Below are positions 21,101 through 27,899 of a DNA stretch of 64,000 nucleotides, one piece after another. Positions within the stretch are counted from its first letter, which is position 1; every line of letters begins with the position of its first letter. The DNA is taken from contig NC_073693.1 in assembly GCF_029784155.1 (NCBI RefSeq), positions 184,037,802-184,101,801 of the forward strand. The letters run 5' to 3'. Position numbers and translations under genes: made by a program. The DNA comes from Uranotaenia lowii. Taxonomy: Eukaryota; Arthropoda; Insecta; Diptera; Culicidae. The notes beneath the pieces were generated by a model. It saw only the letters and a list, made by a program, of their open reading frames with translations, made no database searches and was not told the origin of the DNA.

Positions 21101-22805
21101 TAATTTTACTCATTCTAGTTTAGTATAAAACATAATTATCACCTAAAACTACTCGATTACTCGAATGGACATGTATTAAATCTAACATAACTTTTACAAA
21201 TCTTGATGAAATTTCGCCAAATTTTGACAGAAAGTTTGATGATAGTTGAGCAACAAAACAGACCAAAAAAAATTGGGAGTCAAGTGCTTGAAGCGCCACA
21301 CAGCGGCCAATCCGATAACTTTTTCTTCAAATCTTCACGACTCCGCATCGAAAATCAATAATTTCATAACGAATGACACACTTCTGCCCACCATAAATCA
21401 ACTAGGACTCATTGTCTTGAATGTAGCTTGCAAATGAAACCAAAAGAAAGCGAAAATTTTTTATCTTGTTTGAGTTATAGGGTTGTGAATTTTACCAGTC
21501 ATTTTGACTGGTCACGGTCCGAGTGTCCATGGCGAAATTTTTCTCGCTTACTAAAAGAGTTAATGAAATAAAAAATACACAGTTTTGTAGAGATTCAAAA
21601 TTCATGAAAAGTCGTATTTTTTGCGAATTTTTAAAGCGAAGTATGCAAAAGATATTCGACAAACAAAGTGTCCAACCAGTCATTTTGACTGGTGCAGTCT
21701 TTCTAGTGTTAATGAGGCGTCAATAAGTTCGAACGTCCCGACTCATTAACAGTGATGAATACCACCATTAAAAAAGTTAGTCAATTATTGAATACTAATA
21801 ACTTCTTTATCTTAACTCTAATGAAATGCAGTCTTGGGATGAAATATTTGTCATAATATGGGCTTTAAGAAAACCCGTATTTAAAAGAAATCAGCCGAAG
21901 GAAACCAACGTTATTGATGAAAACCCGGTTTTTCATGTTTCTCCCGAAAAAAATGTCTCAAAATCCCATACAAACTTCAGGGTCGTTGAGCCGATCTGGC
22001 CCAAAATTGGCATGAGATCTTCTACTAGGCCTAGGATCAATTTAAACCTGCAGCACATAACATTTCACAGGTTTTGAATTTCCCGTACAAATTTGGGGCA
22101 GTCTAGCCGAGAGCCATATTAGATTTTTGTGACGTCACAAAAACGACTGATTTGAAAGTATGGCAGAAATTTCAATGAAAAACACGCTTTAGAACAAAAA
22201 TGAATTCCAATTTCATTTTTATTATGTTGTAAGGCTTCTTTTTGATTATGACATGTTACGACAGTCTTAATAAACTTTTATTTTTTATCGTTTAATGATG
22301 GTATGTTTTAACTTATTCACAGACATCGTGAGCAGATCTCATAATTCGATGCATTCTCTGAGAAATTGTGATACTGAGCAGGATTCACTAACTAATTCTG
22401 AAAATGGATTTCAAATAATGCCAACATCTCACGGATACAGTGCAAACAGGTTGCATCCACAGTGGGCTCAAAATAGAGCCACAGACAAGGTAATAAAACT
22501 AAAACGTTTTGCTGTTAAGAAAGATAAAAGAAAATTCATACGAAAATGAGATACTCTTCAATTGAGTACTCCTACATTTAATTTCATGTCTATAAATCTC
22601 GAGCTGCAATTTAAACAAAATTGATCAGAATTGCCATCTATTTTCGATTGAATTTAGTTTTTAGAGTGAACTATAGAATGTGATTGAATAACCTTTGAAT
22701 AATTTAAAAAAATCATAAAAAGATTTACTTAATTATTTTTTTCTATTACAGGTTTCGGCGGCGAGCGACAACGCCTGCGAAAATAATCTAACAGTTTATT
22801 TTTAG
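2..22805 (+). CDS. Cadherin-family adhesion receptor, 3' part (five exons, 5' end outside window)
   Basis: Coding exons 2-178, 240-352, 16549-18005, 22323-22489 and 22752-22805 join with matching phases (0, 2, 1, 0), each bounded by GT-AG. The product has the end of one extracellular cadherin (EC) repeat, four further EC repeats, one membrane segment and a short cytoplasmic tail. Calcium-binding linkers DVNDN (273-287), DADDQN (about 16793) and DVNDW (about 17395) are visible. The first repeats resemble PCDH15-type cadherins, so an insect relative such as Cad74A, Cad99C, Cad87A or Cad89D is likely, but I cannot choose between them. Cadherins mediate calcium-dependent adhesion at the cell surface; a PCDH15-like member would suggest an apical or microvillar role (inference). 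The 16-kb first intron holds a young LTR retrotransposon in sense orientation. Family assignment is firm; orthology is not. Confidence 0.88.
240..352 (+). CDS. Cadherin exon: EC linker with DVNDN
   Basis: This exon follows the acceptor ..tccttccag and encodes the last strand of one EC repeat, the calcium linker DVNDNSPKW and the opening of the next repeat (GGPYAVNISEVTIIGT). It ends AG before GTAAGT at 353. The split Arg codon is completed by the A at 16549, linking it to the large exon across the 16-kb intron. Confidence 0.87.
396..472. repeat. Long imperfect hairpin near the intron 5' end
   Basis: The inner arms 418-433 and 441-456 (AAAACAGTGTCAAAAA and its exact complement) form a perfect 16-bp stem around the 7-base loop GTAGATC. 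Outer arms TGCTGG..CAGTT (396-410) and AACTGTGCCAGCA (460-472) extend it imperfectly. It begins only about 45 bp downstream of the splice donor at 353. Confidence 0.75.
1341..1372 (+). mobile_element. Helitron-type 3' terminus
   Basis: A short hairpin (ACCCG ... CGGGT at 1343-1360) stands 8 bases before CTAG (1369-1372), which is followed by a host T. That is the classical 3' end of Helitrons (hairpin, CTRR, insertion between A and T). The left end of this element was not found, so its length is unknown. Confidence 0.6.
3208..4027. mobile_element. MITE-like DNA transposon with 24-bp perfect terminal inverted repeats
   Basis: The left end (3208-3231, GGGAACATCCATAAATGACG..) is the exact complement of the right end (4004-4027). 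Both flanks carry TTA (3205-3207 and 4028-4030), compatible with a 3-bp target duplication as in PIF/Harbinger elements, although the superfamily is not certain. G-runs follow each terminus. The interior contains a decayed coding segment (3359-3720), so this may be a degraded transposon rather than a simple MITE. Confidence 0.75.
3359..3720 (+). pseudogene. Decayed zinc-finger coding segment inside the MITE
   Basis: From the ATG at 3359 a 56-codon frame encodes a C-x2-C-x12-H-C finger (CKKCNLYFASNVLQKEHC) and stops in ..ALSLG*. The neighbouring frame then stays open with basic, coding-like residues (SASDRKIRPKRIVGKRG..) to a TGA at 3600-3602. Beyond that the same frame reads on for about 39 codons. 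The pattern suggests a broken gene with at least one frameshift and one stop. Cargo or original transposon protein cannot be distinguished. Confidence 0.4.
4031..4206 (+). mobile_element. tRNA-derived SINE
   Basis: A perfect pol III A box (TAGCTCAGTTGG, 4045-4056) lies near the 5' end and an A-tail ends it (4199-4207). A 14-bp direct repeat ACACGCACAGCTTA (3194-3207 and 4207-4220) flanks the SINE together with the MITE. This fits a SINE insertion followed by MITE insertion at the TTA of the left duplication. The B box is degraded. Confidence 0.65.
4819..6347 (+). repeat. 5' LTR
   Basis: It begins with the perfect palindrome TGTAACCATT-N5-AATGGTTACA (4819-4843). A TATA box (TATAAATA, 5299-5306) should drive the genomic transcript from about 30 bp downstream. 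The AATAAA motifs at 5980-5985 and 6061-6066 are candidate poly(A) signals. It ends ..CTCTAACA. Several small open frames in it lack domains and are not annotated. Confidence 0.95.
6350..6362 (+). promoter_or_regulatory. Primer binding site, tRNA-Lys(CUU) type
   Basis: TGGCGCCCAACGT starts two bases after the 5' LTR. It matches the complement of the 3' end of tRNA-Lys(CUU) including CCA for 13 bases, the primer class used by gypsy, Osvaldo and Ulysses elements. The match stops after 13 bases. Confidence 0.85.
6363..6862 (+). other. Retrotransposon leader between primer site and gag
   Basis: About 500 AT-rich bases with no long open frame. A packaging or internal initiation element may lie here, but nothing specific is visible. 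Confidence 0.6.
6863..9097 (+). CDS. gag: Gag polyprotein of the Ty3/gypsy element
   Basis: This 744-residue frame is the particle-forming protein. Residues 1-230 are charged and probably helical. Residues about 245-400 are a long low-complexity Asn/Pro/Gln/His-rich linker. Residues about 410-570 match a retrotransposon Gag core (..SGSALKWYMTQRSLG.., ..YQRRQRQQESFHEFY..). Two zinc knuckles close the protein: CYNCNREGHHAAIC at 689-702 is a canonical CCHC, while the second, from C710 (CFKCGLRGFPTAMC), has Phe in place of His. The ATG at 6863 is the first of the frame after the leader. The last 16 codons overlap pol, which is read in the -1 frame after the slippery site. Confidence 0.93.
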   Translation: MMEDLNFNQAIDRLVKWYHVMRVELLEEDELEQELKCRDVILSGLDLSRKRKCLRDALKREKESGLKLSSLSLRTDPENERELCLIKFNQLKTLLKSNSTDESQKRICLARLAHVGTRVATLLCSSRGSPNLLTQMQNVLVELVQLMQSGYDPTGIETQEIVVQNPSQAITEANTNTEVELPSPSVLGQDDLDWIHSLQARIVGLEEELAKRKEGREVETQTEQEVFNVSNPLERDSRNHSENFSAISSFQNNSFPQISLNPTYPHPHLSYHQTTNPYPYLTANSSQSHSENKLPNIPSNQPTISNFHLNHPRNPQNHFPIPTNQNPINPHQSLPNVNFSHNAGQPNSWSNNCPNLNPPQHQLQYNAFPGQYQGPSGQPQGHWGSPYGNPGFSHQFQTPFHSRHTLPVSKWNIAKYSGDDQGLKLNEFLEVVYALSMAERVSDQELFESAVHLFSGSALKWYMTQRSLGRLVSWQHLVFELRRTYMHPDLDALIKMKVYQRRQRQQESFHEFYSEVEKLIRTMSVPIPEFEKIQILQQNMRMDYKKFMAFIPILNLESLLSAGQKLDALNFSAYSKVFGSDKAVHVIEDQDTERHRSTKTKKQPSNSDFVLPVQQLQNSNSYPRGSSAGPTTNAVPKNQIQFAQSLPGPSRQMTSKSTAVGESSGSQSQPQLTLEMVVNNHKPPPSNRCYNCNREGHHAAICRQPPVIVCFKCGLRGFPTAMCPYCLKNHGTASQNRGSQERQA
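9040..9082 (+). promoter_or_regulatory. Programmed -1 ribosomal frameshift signal (gag to pol)
   Basis: In the gag frame the codons TTA AAA AAC at 9041-9049 create overlapping slippery heptamers T-TTA-AAA and A-AAA-AAC (9043-9049). After 7 spacer bases, CTGCGAGCC (9057-9065) can pair with GGTTCGCAG (9074-9082) in a 9-bp stem, with one G-U pair and an 8-base loop. Slipping back one base enters the pol frame with no intervening stop. Site, spacer and stem fit classical retroviral signals. Confidence 0.85.
9049..12201 (+). CDS. pol: Pol polyprotein (protease, RT, RNase H, integrase)
   Basis: Read after the -1 shift, Pol has 1050 residues. Counting from 9049: the aspartic protease motif DSG starts at residue 72; reverse transcriptase has YLDD at 375-378; RNase H starts with TDAS near 525 and keeps the following Glu (AEKEAL) and Asp (TDSSA); integrase has an HHCC zinc domain (H-x4-H .. 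C-x2-C) and catalytic D778, D838 and E873, giving DD35E spacing. Every catalytic signature I looked for is present and no stop interrupts it. No chromodomain is evident after integrase. The frame is open from 8926, but that Met lies inside gag and is unlikely to be used. The order places the element in Ty3/gypsy and the enzyme set looks functional. Confidence 0.94.
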   Translation, partial: PRYCEPKPRFAGTPGVTSSDNLSTPPWFWETVPNHYYSTDTEICNISYPFLNDHRPFVNIQIHDIPVCALLDSGSNYTLINQRVFRKTRHETLSPLTKSLDLRSASGDSMEILGQAFLPIQFDGRTKVITTLVVANLSIDCICGMDFWTKFQIVPTMLSGDSVNAAVLENISSSSNCLSLEEERKLEEIKSSFLAAGHGKLTITPMATHRIVLREEFKGKPPVRQFPYVMSPKTQALVAVELERLLEAGIIERSNSDWSLNCVPVIKPNKVRLCLDARKINERTVRDAYPLPHPGRILGQLPKAKYLSTIDLSEAFLQVPLEKESRRYTAFSVQGKGLFQYTRMCFGLVNSPASLAKIMDSVLGHGILEPNVFVYLDDIIVVTETFEHHVQLLTEISRRLREANLSINREKSRFGVSEVPFLGYLLGTEGLRTNPDKVRAILDYERPTTVTKLRRFLGMANYYRRFIPDFSGTTAALTDLLQTKSKLIRWNENAETAFVCIKELLISSPILASPDFSRPFTIQTDASDVAVAGVLTQQQENGECIIAYYSHKLTTPQKNYHAAEKEALAAILTIEAFRGYIEGYHFTLITDSSALTHILNAKWKVGSRCSRWALNLQQYDMRIVHRKGKENVVPDALSRSIATVDGSPTTWYDSMMHKVVSKPEEFVDFRVENGNLFKYISVPDFPHDSNFEWKMIPRSENIPKIIEESHNSSFHSGYERTLARIRQRYYWPRMAAEIRNFVRQCSTCKEVKPSNVAMVPEMGKMRLADRPWQIISVDFIGPLPRSHKGNQHLLVVSDYFSKWVLVQPVKKIASSSLCVILKDQWFMKNSVPEIIITDNGSSFLSKEFKSLLDQFKITHWLNSRYHSQANPVERVNRTINAAIRTYVKEDQRLWDTKIAELEMILNTSVHMPTGFTPYFIVHGHEYAELGNDYRLARHDQNLSSEQFEERRKTLFRDIYEHVKKNLAKAYASSKRTYNLRLRPAKPFAKGQLVYRRNMKLSNAVESYNSKYGPQFLPCRVKSVRGTSSYELEDLNGKDLGVWPAAHIKPA
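12235..12573 (-). pseudogene. Second antisense coding-like segment, one in-frame TGA
   Basis: Minus-strand reading from 12573 stays open for 113 codons except for a TGA at 12474-12476. Residues are coding-like: VEEEKRYAQCTFRHG.. before the stop, ..QLLSFFQEQNKRTK and an acidic GDGDDEE stretch after it. A polypyrimidine-AG acceptor-like sequence lies just upstream and a GTGAGT donor at 12253-12258. It is probably a later exon of the antisense unit at 12795-13261, now damaged, or a second gene fragment. No homologue is recognised. Confidence 0.3.
12795..13261 (-). CDS. Antisense spliced ORF inside the LTR element, unknown function
   Basis: On the minus strand, canonical introns of 58 nt (13204-13261, GTAAGT..TTTTTAG) and 61 nt (13069-13129, GTAAAA..TTTTCAG) surround a small exon (13130-13203) containing an ATG at 13180-13182. 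Joining that ATG across the 61-nt intron gives 108 codons ending at TAG 12795-12797. The product is basic, with Arg-rich stretches (..LLPRRRLIARL..) and a Ser-rich end. I recognise no family. A further donor (GTGAGT) at 12830-12835 could extend splicing. A captured host gene or an element-encoded antisense accessory protein are both possible. The introns being antisense to the element means they survive retrotransposition. Confidence 0.4.
14085..14740 (+). repeat. Degenerate tandem array, about 120-bp unit, before the 3' LTR
   Basis: Units carry the landmarks GAAGATTCCTCTG (at 14174, about 14295, 14527 and 14655), then TAGAATATGTTGCGA and CTAAGGGAGC, and CCCGGCATTAGAATCG. Spacings of 121, 232 and 128 bp imply five units, the middle one badly decayed. 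Confidence 0.75.
14774..16302 (+). repeat. 3' LTR
   Basis: This is the same 1529-bp sequence as the 5' LTR, with the TATA box at 15254-15261 and AATAAA at 15935-15940 and 16016-16021. Because it points the same way as the cadherin gene, these signals could end or start host transcripts within the intron. The upstream polypurine tract is weak (CCGGGAAGAT just before 14774). Confidence 0.95.
16303..16548. other. Cadherin intron remnant right of the LTR element
   Basis: It starts with the second GACG target copy and ends with the polypyrimidine acceptor ..CTCTTTACAG. Nothing else is seen. Confidence 0.7.
16549..18005 (+). CDS. Cadherin large exon: four EC repeats, membrane segment, tail start
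   Basis: This 1457-bp exon completes the Arg codon split after 352 and encodes an EC repeat ending DADDQNPKF, one ending ..KAPKKPNF (no standard DxNDN linker), one ending DVNDWEPRF and a membrane-proximal repeat. A hydrophobic segment (about 17727-17806, STLAIVSVLFVSAIIAAFTY) is followed by the basic stop-transfer stretch KIWCKPQ and a Ser-rich tail. The donor is GTAAGT at 18006. Reading through it would add only ten residues before TAA 18035-18037, a possible intron-retained end. Confidence 0.9.
19731..21027. repeat. Array of GGGTGCACGGATTCACC motifs
   Basis: Near-identical copies lie at 19731-19752, 19875-19896, 20021-20042 and 20140-20161 on the + strand. Reverse-orientation copies are at about 20674-20706, 20967-20988 and 21011-21027. 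The 22-bp motif is much better conserved than the sequence between copies. Confidence 0.75.
20715..20850 (+). mobile_element. tRNA-derived SINE (family copy 1)
   Basis: A perfect pol III B box (GGTTCGATTCC, 20779-20789) lies about 50 bp after an A-box-like region (TGGTCTATTAGATAGG..). The body GCTGGCGCGAGTCTGGTA.. matches, in reverse, the SINE at 29365-29615. It sits in the centre of the foldback element. Confidence 0.6.
22323..22489 (+). CDS. Cadherin exon: cytoplasmic tail
   Basis: After the acceptor ..TTATTCACAG the G from 18005 plus AC restores an Asp codon, and the frame encodes a polar Ser/Asn/His-rich tail (DIVSRSHNSMHSLRNCDTEQ..) to the donor at 22490. The phase match with the neighbouring exons on both sides supports it despite the lack of a domain. 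Confidence 0.78.
22752..22805 (+). CDS. Cadherin last coding exon
   Basis: After TTCTATTACAG, 17 codons end in ..ENNLTVYF and TAG. The last three residues, V-Y-F, have the hydrophobic-x-hydrophobic pattern of class II PDZ ligands. The 3' UTR should follow; AATAAA-like signals occur after 22870. Confidence 0.75.
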   Translation, partial: VSAASDNACENNLTVYF

Positions 22806-24629
22806 AACTAATTTACAAGTTCAATAGTGGTAGATATATTTATACAAAAACTAGCCAATGGTTTGTAGAGCTGAGTAATAAAAACCCTCATGGCGTTAAT
22901 TGAAGAAGCATTAATTCCTACACCGAAAAACATAAAATTTCTTGAATTCAATGAAATAAGAAAACACATGGACAACGGAAACAGTTACAGTATTTAAAAG
23001 TAGTACCATAGCATAGCATTTTTTGATGTTAATATTGCCCACTTTAGATTCTTGAAAATATGTTTATTGTTTATCCAACAAAACCCGCCCCACTAATTGA
23101 GCTCATTTTTAAAAACATTAAAAATTGTATAAGAAAGACTTTTTATGGCAAAAAGCGGTATGGTAGGATCCAGGAAGAATAAGAGTTCGTTGTGTGCATA
23201 CGGGTATCTTCATCCCACGTTATCAAAATGAATTATTAACAATTTGCGGCATTTTATTAGGACTAAAGTAGGCTCTAGGTCCAAACTAGGAGCACTCACC
23301 CTTTAACTTTTTCAAGAAATTCAAGAAAACAAGCATCAAAATTGATTGTCAAAAGAAGTCTCAACTAATTTCTTAATTCAAATATCCAACCTTTAGATTT
23401 GTTCAAGAGATTTCACTTTAGAATATTTAAAATAATTTTTCTGAAGGAACTCAAGAAATTTATTTCAAGGGAATCTTTTGGGTGTCTTAATTGGGAAGAA
23501 GATAATGATGATCGATTTTGTATAATACTGCACCATGCGGGCAGACAACATAATTGAATGTTAAAAGTAATATGGTGTGTCTCAAATCTCTTATTTATTT
23601 ATTTAAAAAAAGCAGGTTGTTTCAAAATTTCTCGGATTGACATCGATGTAGACATATCAGGATTTCTTATTTCGTTGAATTTGGCTCATGTAATATAGGC
23701 AAAGTACTCTATAACAGAATTTCTATCACTTCTGTGAAGGTCTCTTGATCCCATTTTCTTATCATTAGAATATGAAGGTTAGTTTATTTAAAAATGGGTC
23801 ACTTTCTTTTGCTGATAGCTTATTTTCAAGTTATCGGACATACAAAATTTGGACAGTATTTTGTTGCCTGTAAAAAGTACTATTCGACCTTCTTCAAAAT
23901 CCACCATCATCAAATCGATAGCTGACAAAACCGTTGATTTTTCAAAAAATCTGTGCGTGAGTGGTGGAAAAACTTGCAAACACTGCAATGTTCACAAAAT
24001 TCAAATCGTGCGTTTGAGTGAAGGACATGATCGGCAACTACGGTTAAGGGTCATCAGGGAAGTCAAGGCTCATTTAAGGATTTTTAATATTGAATAAACT
24101 AAGTGTAGATCGCTGAAATGACCCGCAAATTTTTCTCCGATAAGCTTAAAGTGTTGCCTAGCTGTAAGTCATTAAAACTTAACCTGAAACAAATTTTTTT
24201 TGCTAGTTTCAGAGATCGTAAGGTGTATAGCCGGTATCGAGGCAATGAGACATGTGATTTCTGATGGACGACAAAACTTATGCAAAAACTCTATTTCAAA
24301 CAAATTCTAGCGGTTGAATCCTGTGATATTTCTGGTCGTGACAATTTCCTTTGCAGATTAAAGTATATGTTTGCTGGTTGTTTTGAAAAAAAAAAAAATG
24401 ATTTGCCCAGACTCTAAATACTCCTGTGGAAAAAAAACTACAATTTTCAAAGCAAAACTTTGGTTTTCGCCTTTTTTAAAAGCTTAAAAAAAGTACTTTT
24501 GAATGTATATTTTGCAACCTACGAAATTTTTCCATGCATCATAATAAAATTACCTTTATAACCTCCATAGAAAGTATTTCGATCAAACGGAGGGTTTTTG
24601 AGATACACGCATTCGTAATTGTCCCATTT

Positions 24630-25060
24630 AGCTTAGCTTAGCTTGATTAACTACTCACATCCACCTTAAACCGTAAAACCCGAAGTGCATGGTTCTAGAA
24701 AATGTATGCATTGCTTGTTCCAAAAACATATTATGATAACAATCGCTTCGAGGTCCACGATCGCTGGCGTGGCTCAGTAGAACAAGTTCCACATTGCCAA
24801 TGGTTGCTACTCCGTGATTGACCGAGGCCATCAATTTTAATCAGAGGTCAAATGAATGGTGCTTGGGATTAGCAGCTCATTCACACTGCACAAAACTGAT
24901 GCTCTCTCTTTTAACGTCAATAACGGCGCCGGCCACGTCCTAGTAGTCAATAGATAGATTGGAAGAAAGAGAAAAGGATGAAAGATCTATTTTGTGCTTT
25001 AGGACCGAGGTTACCTCTGCATCCTAGCAAAACAATTTTGGTTGGGAGAGGGGTTAAAGG
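24630..25060. repeat. Dispersed repeat with a second partial copy at 26440-26520
   Basis: GGTCCACGATCGCTGGCGTG and the next 70 bases (24751-24835) recur, about 80% alike, at 26440-26520 (ATCCACGATTGTTGGTGTGG..). This shows a multi-copy family. Class unknown. Confidence 0.5.
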
Positions 25061-25160
25061 AATTGATTGGAGACACTTTTGACTAGTGTTACGGTGAACC
25101 TTAAAATTATTTCCTAACTCCTATTAGTTCCTGTTGAAAGCTTTCGGCATCTCAAAAAAC

Positions 25161-26370
25161 CCCAGACAACCATTTAGTGGGTATATCGGATTTGCAACGC
25201 AAGTATACGTGCAAATATACGTGTAAACATATCGTATAAAATGTAGCAAAACCAGTATATACGTATCATTTTGGAGGCCATATAGGTACATTAGCAAACA
25301 TATTCTTGATTTGGATTGTATTAAATTACGATTTGCACGACTTGTCATGCGCATTATTAACGACTACCCTGATTCTTTTTGGAATATACTATGACAATTT
25401 ACATCATCAAATAGATGATTGAGGTTGTAATATACGACATTTTTCGTAACAATATGGAAAGTTTGACGACTTATTTGGTCGTCTTTTGCGACTTGAATGC
25501 AGGGCTCTCATTTTTCGTCAGTTGAATAAAAATAAGATTATTATTTTTTTTTACTTTAAACCAATTGACGCTCAAATGCATCCCCAACCAATTCATCCCC
25601 AAAAATAATAAAAATAAGATTATTTCAAAGAAATGCGTTTTTTGCTGTCAAATTCAGGTTTATATCGTACAAATTTATTATTTGCCTGATTGCTGATTTT
25701 TTTCAACGTTCATGAAGTTATTGTTAGTACCTGGGCTTGATCCCCTGACCATACGATCTGCAGCTCATGATGGTTCCTCGACGCTATCTGGAATTATAAA
25801 TTCAAGGGGATTTGCTTCAAAGGCATTAAACCAAAAGCAAATCGTATATTTCTATAACTTAGATCTTTTAAATCGTAGAACACGTCATCGATGATCTAAA
25901 ATTAGCCCAACATTTTGAAGCCTCCTTTAATACGATTCCAATCATTGATGTCCCATTATCATAAACGATTTTATTGAACTTTTTTGTATTCTTTTACGAT
26001 TGTCAGCAAATACGTTTTACGAAAATCAGACATGCGATTGCATGCCCATTATTACGAATCAATGCAGTTATATACGTTTTTTATTTCGAATTATTTATGC
26101 ATAGCACGACAAAATCTCTCAGTCACGGCTGATCACCGTATATCGGTAGTTTCACGGATTTTTTGCGAATTGTCGTACACAAAGGTCGAGTTGATATGTA
26201 AATAATTACGAGTCTCTCTTCTTGTCGTAATAAAATCATGCAATGCTTTAAAAAACGATAAAGAATATGCATGGACCGCACATTGTAGGTACAGATATAC
26301 GAAAATGAGTATAAATAACATTCTATACGATGTAATCTGCAAAAGAAAATACGACTTCTGGTTGTCTGGG
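25161..26370. mobile_element. TIR element, 1.2 kb, ends CCCAGACAACCA..TGGTTGTCTGGG
   Basis: The 12-bp termini at 25161-25172 and 26359-26370 are perfect inverted repeats. The interior is unusually rich in TACG/CGTA steps (ATACGT, TCGTA, TACGA), for example across 25190-25270 and 25980-26350. No transposase frame is present, so it is non-autonomous. Confidence 0.65.
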
Positions 26371-27682
26371 ATTGTTTCAATGACAGATTTAAAAAAAAAA
26401 ATTGAAATTTTTTAATGATTTGCAATGAATATAGACATTTTGAAATCCACGATTGTTGGTGTGGTTCGGTAGAATAAGCTCCACGTCACCAATGATTGCT
26501 ACTAAGTGATTGACAAAGATCTTAACAAAGAAATTCAATATATTCCAATTTCAATAACGGACAAAATTTTTCAATAAACCATTTCAAAACCAAATGACTT
26601 GTGTTGCAAAAAAAAAACTGTTTAGCAAAATAGTTGTTGCCTGTCAAGCTTTGTTGTTTCTGATAAAAAAAAACACATTTCTAATTTCAATTCATCAAAT
26701 CAATCAACAAATCAATTCACGAATCATTTTACATTATTGGAAATCATTGACATCATTTCAGTTAATTAAAGGGTTTTGTTTCGGGAGTTTGATATTTTTT
26801 CTCAGAAATATCTTTAAAAAGTTGAAATACAGTTTTTTCAAACACCATAAATAAAATCAGATAATCATGATGTCGAAGGAACTTTTCGGGCTATTCATAA
26901 CATAAGAATAATATTGCATCATTCATCGAAAAACCACAAAAAATACTTAGCTCTTAGATTTTGTTCAGATTTCCTAGAACTTTGTGACGGCCTTCTGAAT
27001 CTTCATCCTACCGTTCTCCATTCTAGAACTTCATAAACCACGCACGCGTTGTGTATTTCCCTCGTATGGTTGATACCGTAATACTTGAGATTCCTTTCAT
27101 CGAAATTTTTTCTGATAGCTTCTCAATTCCACGTCTTGTGCGAAACGCAGCTAAGGATGCTTCTTTCCTTTCTCCCAGGAATTGATCAGTTAAATTACAA
27201 ACACTTTTTACAATAAAATATTTTTTCATTATATATTTCTTAAAAATTTTCATCCTCAAAACACGTCTGTCACTTTCAGGCCTACACGCATTCGTAATTG
27301 TCCCATTTCTAAATTAACTAAACTATAATCAGTGTTATAATTACCAAAAATATAATAGTATGACATAAGTGATTGTATGATTTGGTACATACTTCTAGAA
27401 CATTTGTCAGATGTTCTAAATTCTGTATTCAGGATATGTTTGAGCAATACTAATCTCCTGAACATTTTCTGACTTCATCTGGCTTAACGCTTAGTTTCAA
27501 AGAACTTAAATTGCTCTTATCTTTCCCTTACTTTTTTCGAAAATTTTTGTAAAAAATCCATACTATGCCTTTGTTACTAAAGTTGTGTTGCATTTGTGAT
27601 CCATAAATCAAATTAAAAACAAAATCAAAAGTAATATTCGGAATTCAGCTTTCAAAACTGGTGGACATTTAGTGTTCGAGAC

Positions 27683-27763
27683 TTTTAGTATTTATTTCAT
27701 TTATTTATTTATTTATTTCATTTACTTATTACGTCAACCGTAACGTAGACTAGTTTGATACAT
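27683..27763 (-). mobile_element. 5'-truncated copy of the 51-kb non-LTR retrotransposon (3' tail only)
   Basis: CGTCAACCGTAACGTAGACT plus the following 12 bases (27732-27763) and the adjoining TTTA repeats match the 3' end of the element at 50953-51003. Only the tail is present, typical of aborted target-primed reverse transcription. Confidence 0.75.
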
Positions 27764-27899
27764 TTTTAGTATTTTGCTGAGATCTTCGAAATATTTTAGA
27801 AACGGTTTCACTCGTTTTCATCATAGATAATTTGAATAACTTTAAAAATGAAATATTAAAACATACAAAATTTAATATTTCAAAATTTAAAAATATATA

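Larger units (their letters stand above)
19196..22109. mobile_element. Foldback-like element with about 400-bp inverted arms
   Basis: The left arm (about 19196-19630) and the reverse complement of the right arm (about 21670-22109) align over long stretches, for example AACGACCCTGAAGTTTG then TATGGGATTTTGAGAC, and GGTATTCATCACTGTTAA. Both ends approach CCCAAAT/ATTTGGGG. The interior carries repeated GTGCAC-centred motifs, direct in the left half and inverted in the right half. No transposase is seen. Exact termini and target duplication could not be fixed. Confidence 0.7.
18006..22322. other. Cadherin intron with foldback element
   Basis: Apart from the foldback element at 19196-22109 and the SINE inside it, the flanks 18006-19195 and 22110-22322 are AT-rich with no recognisable gene. 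Confidence 0.65.
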
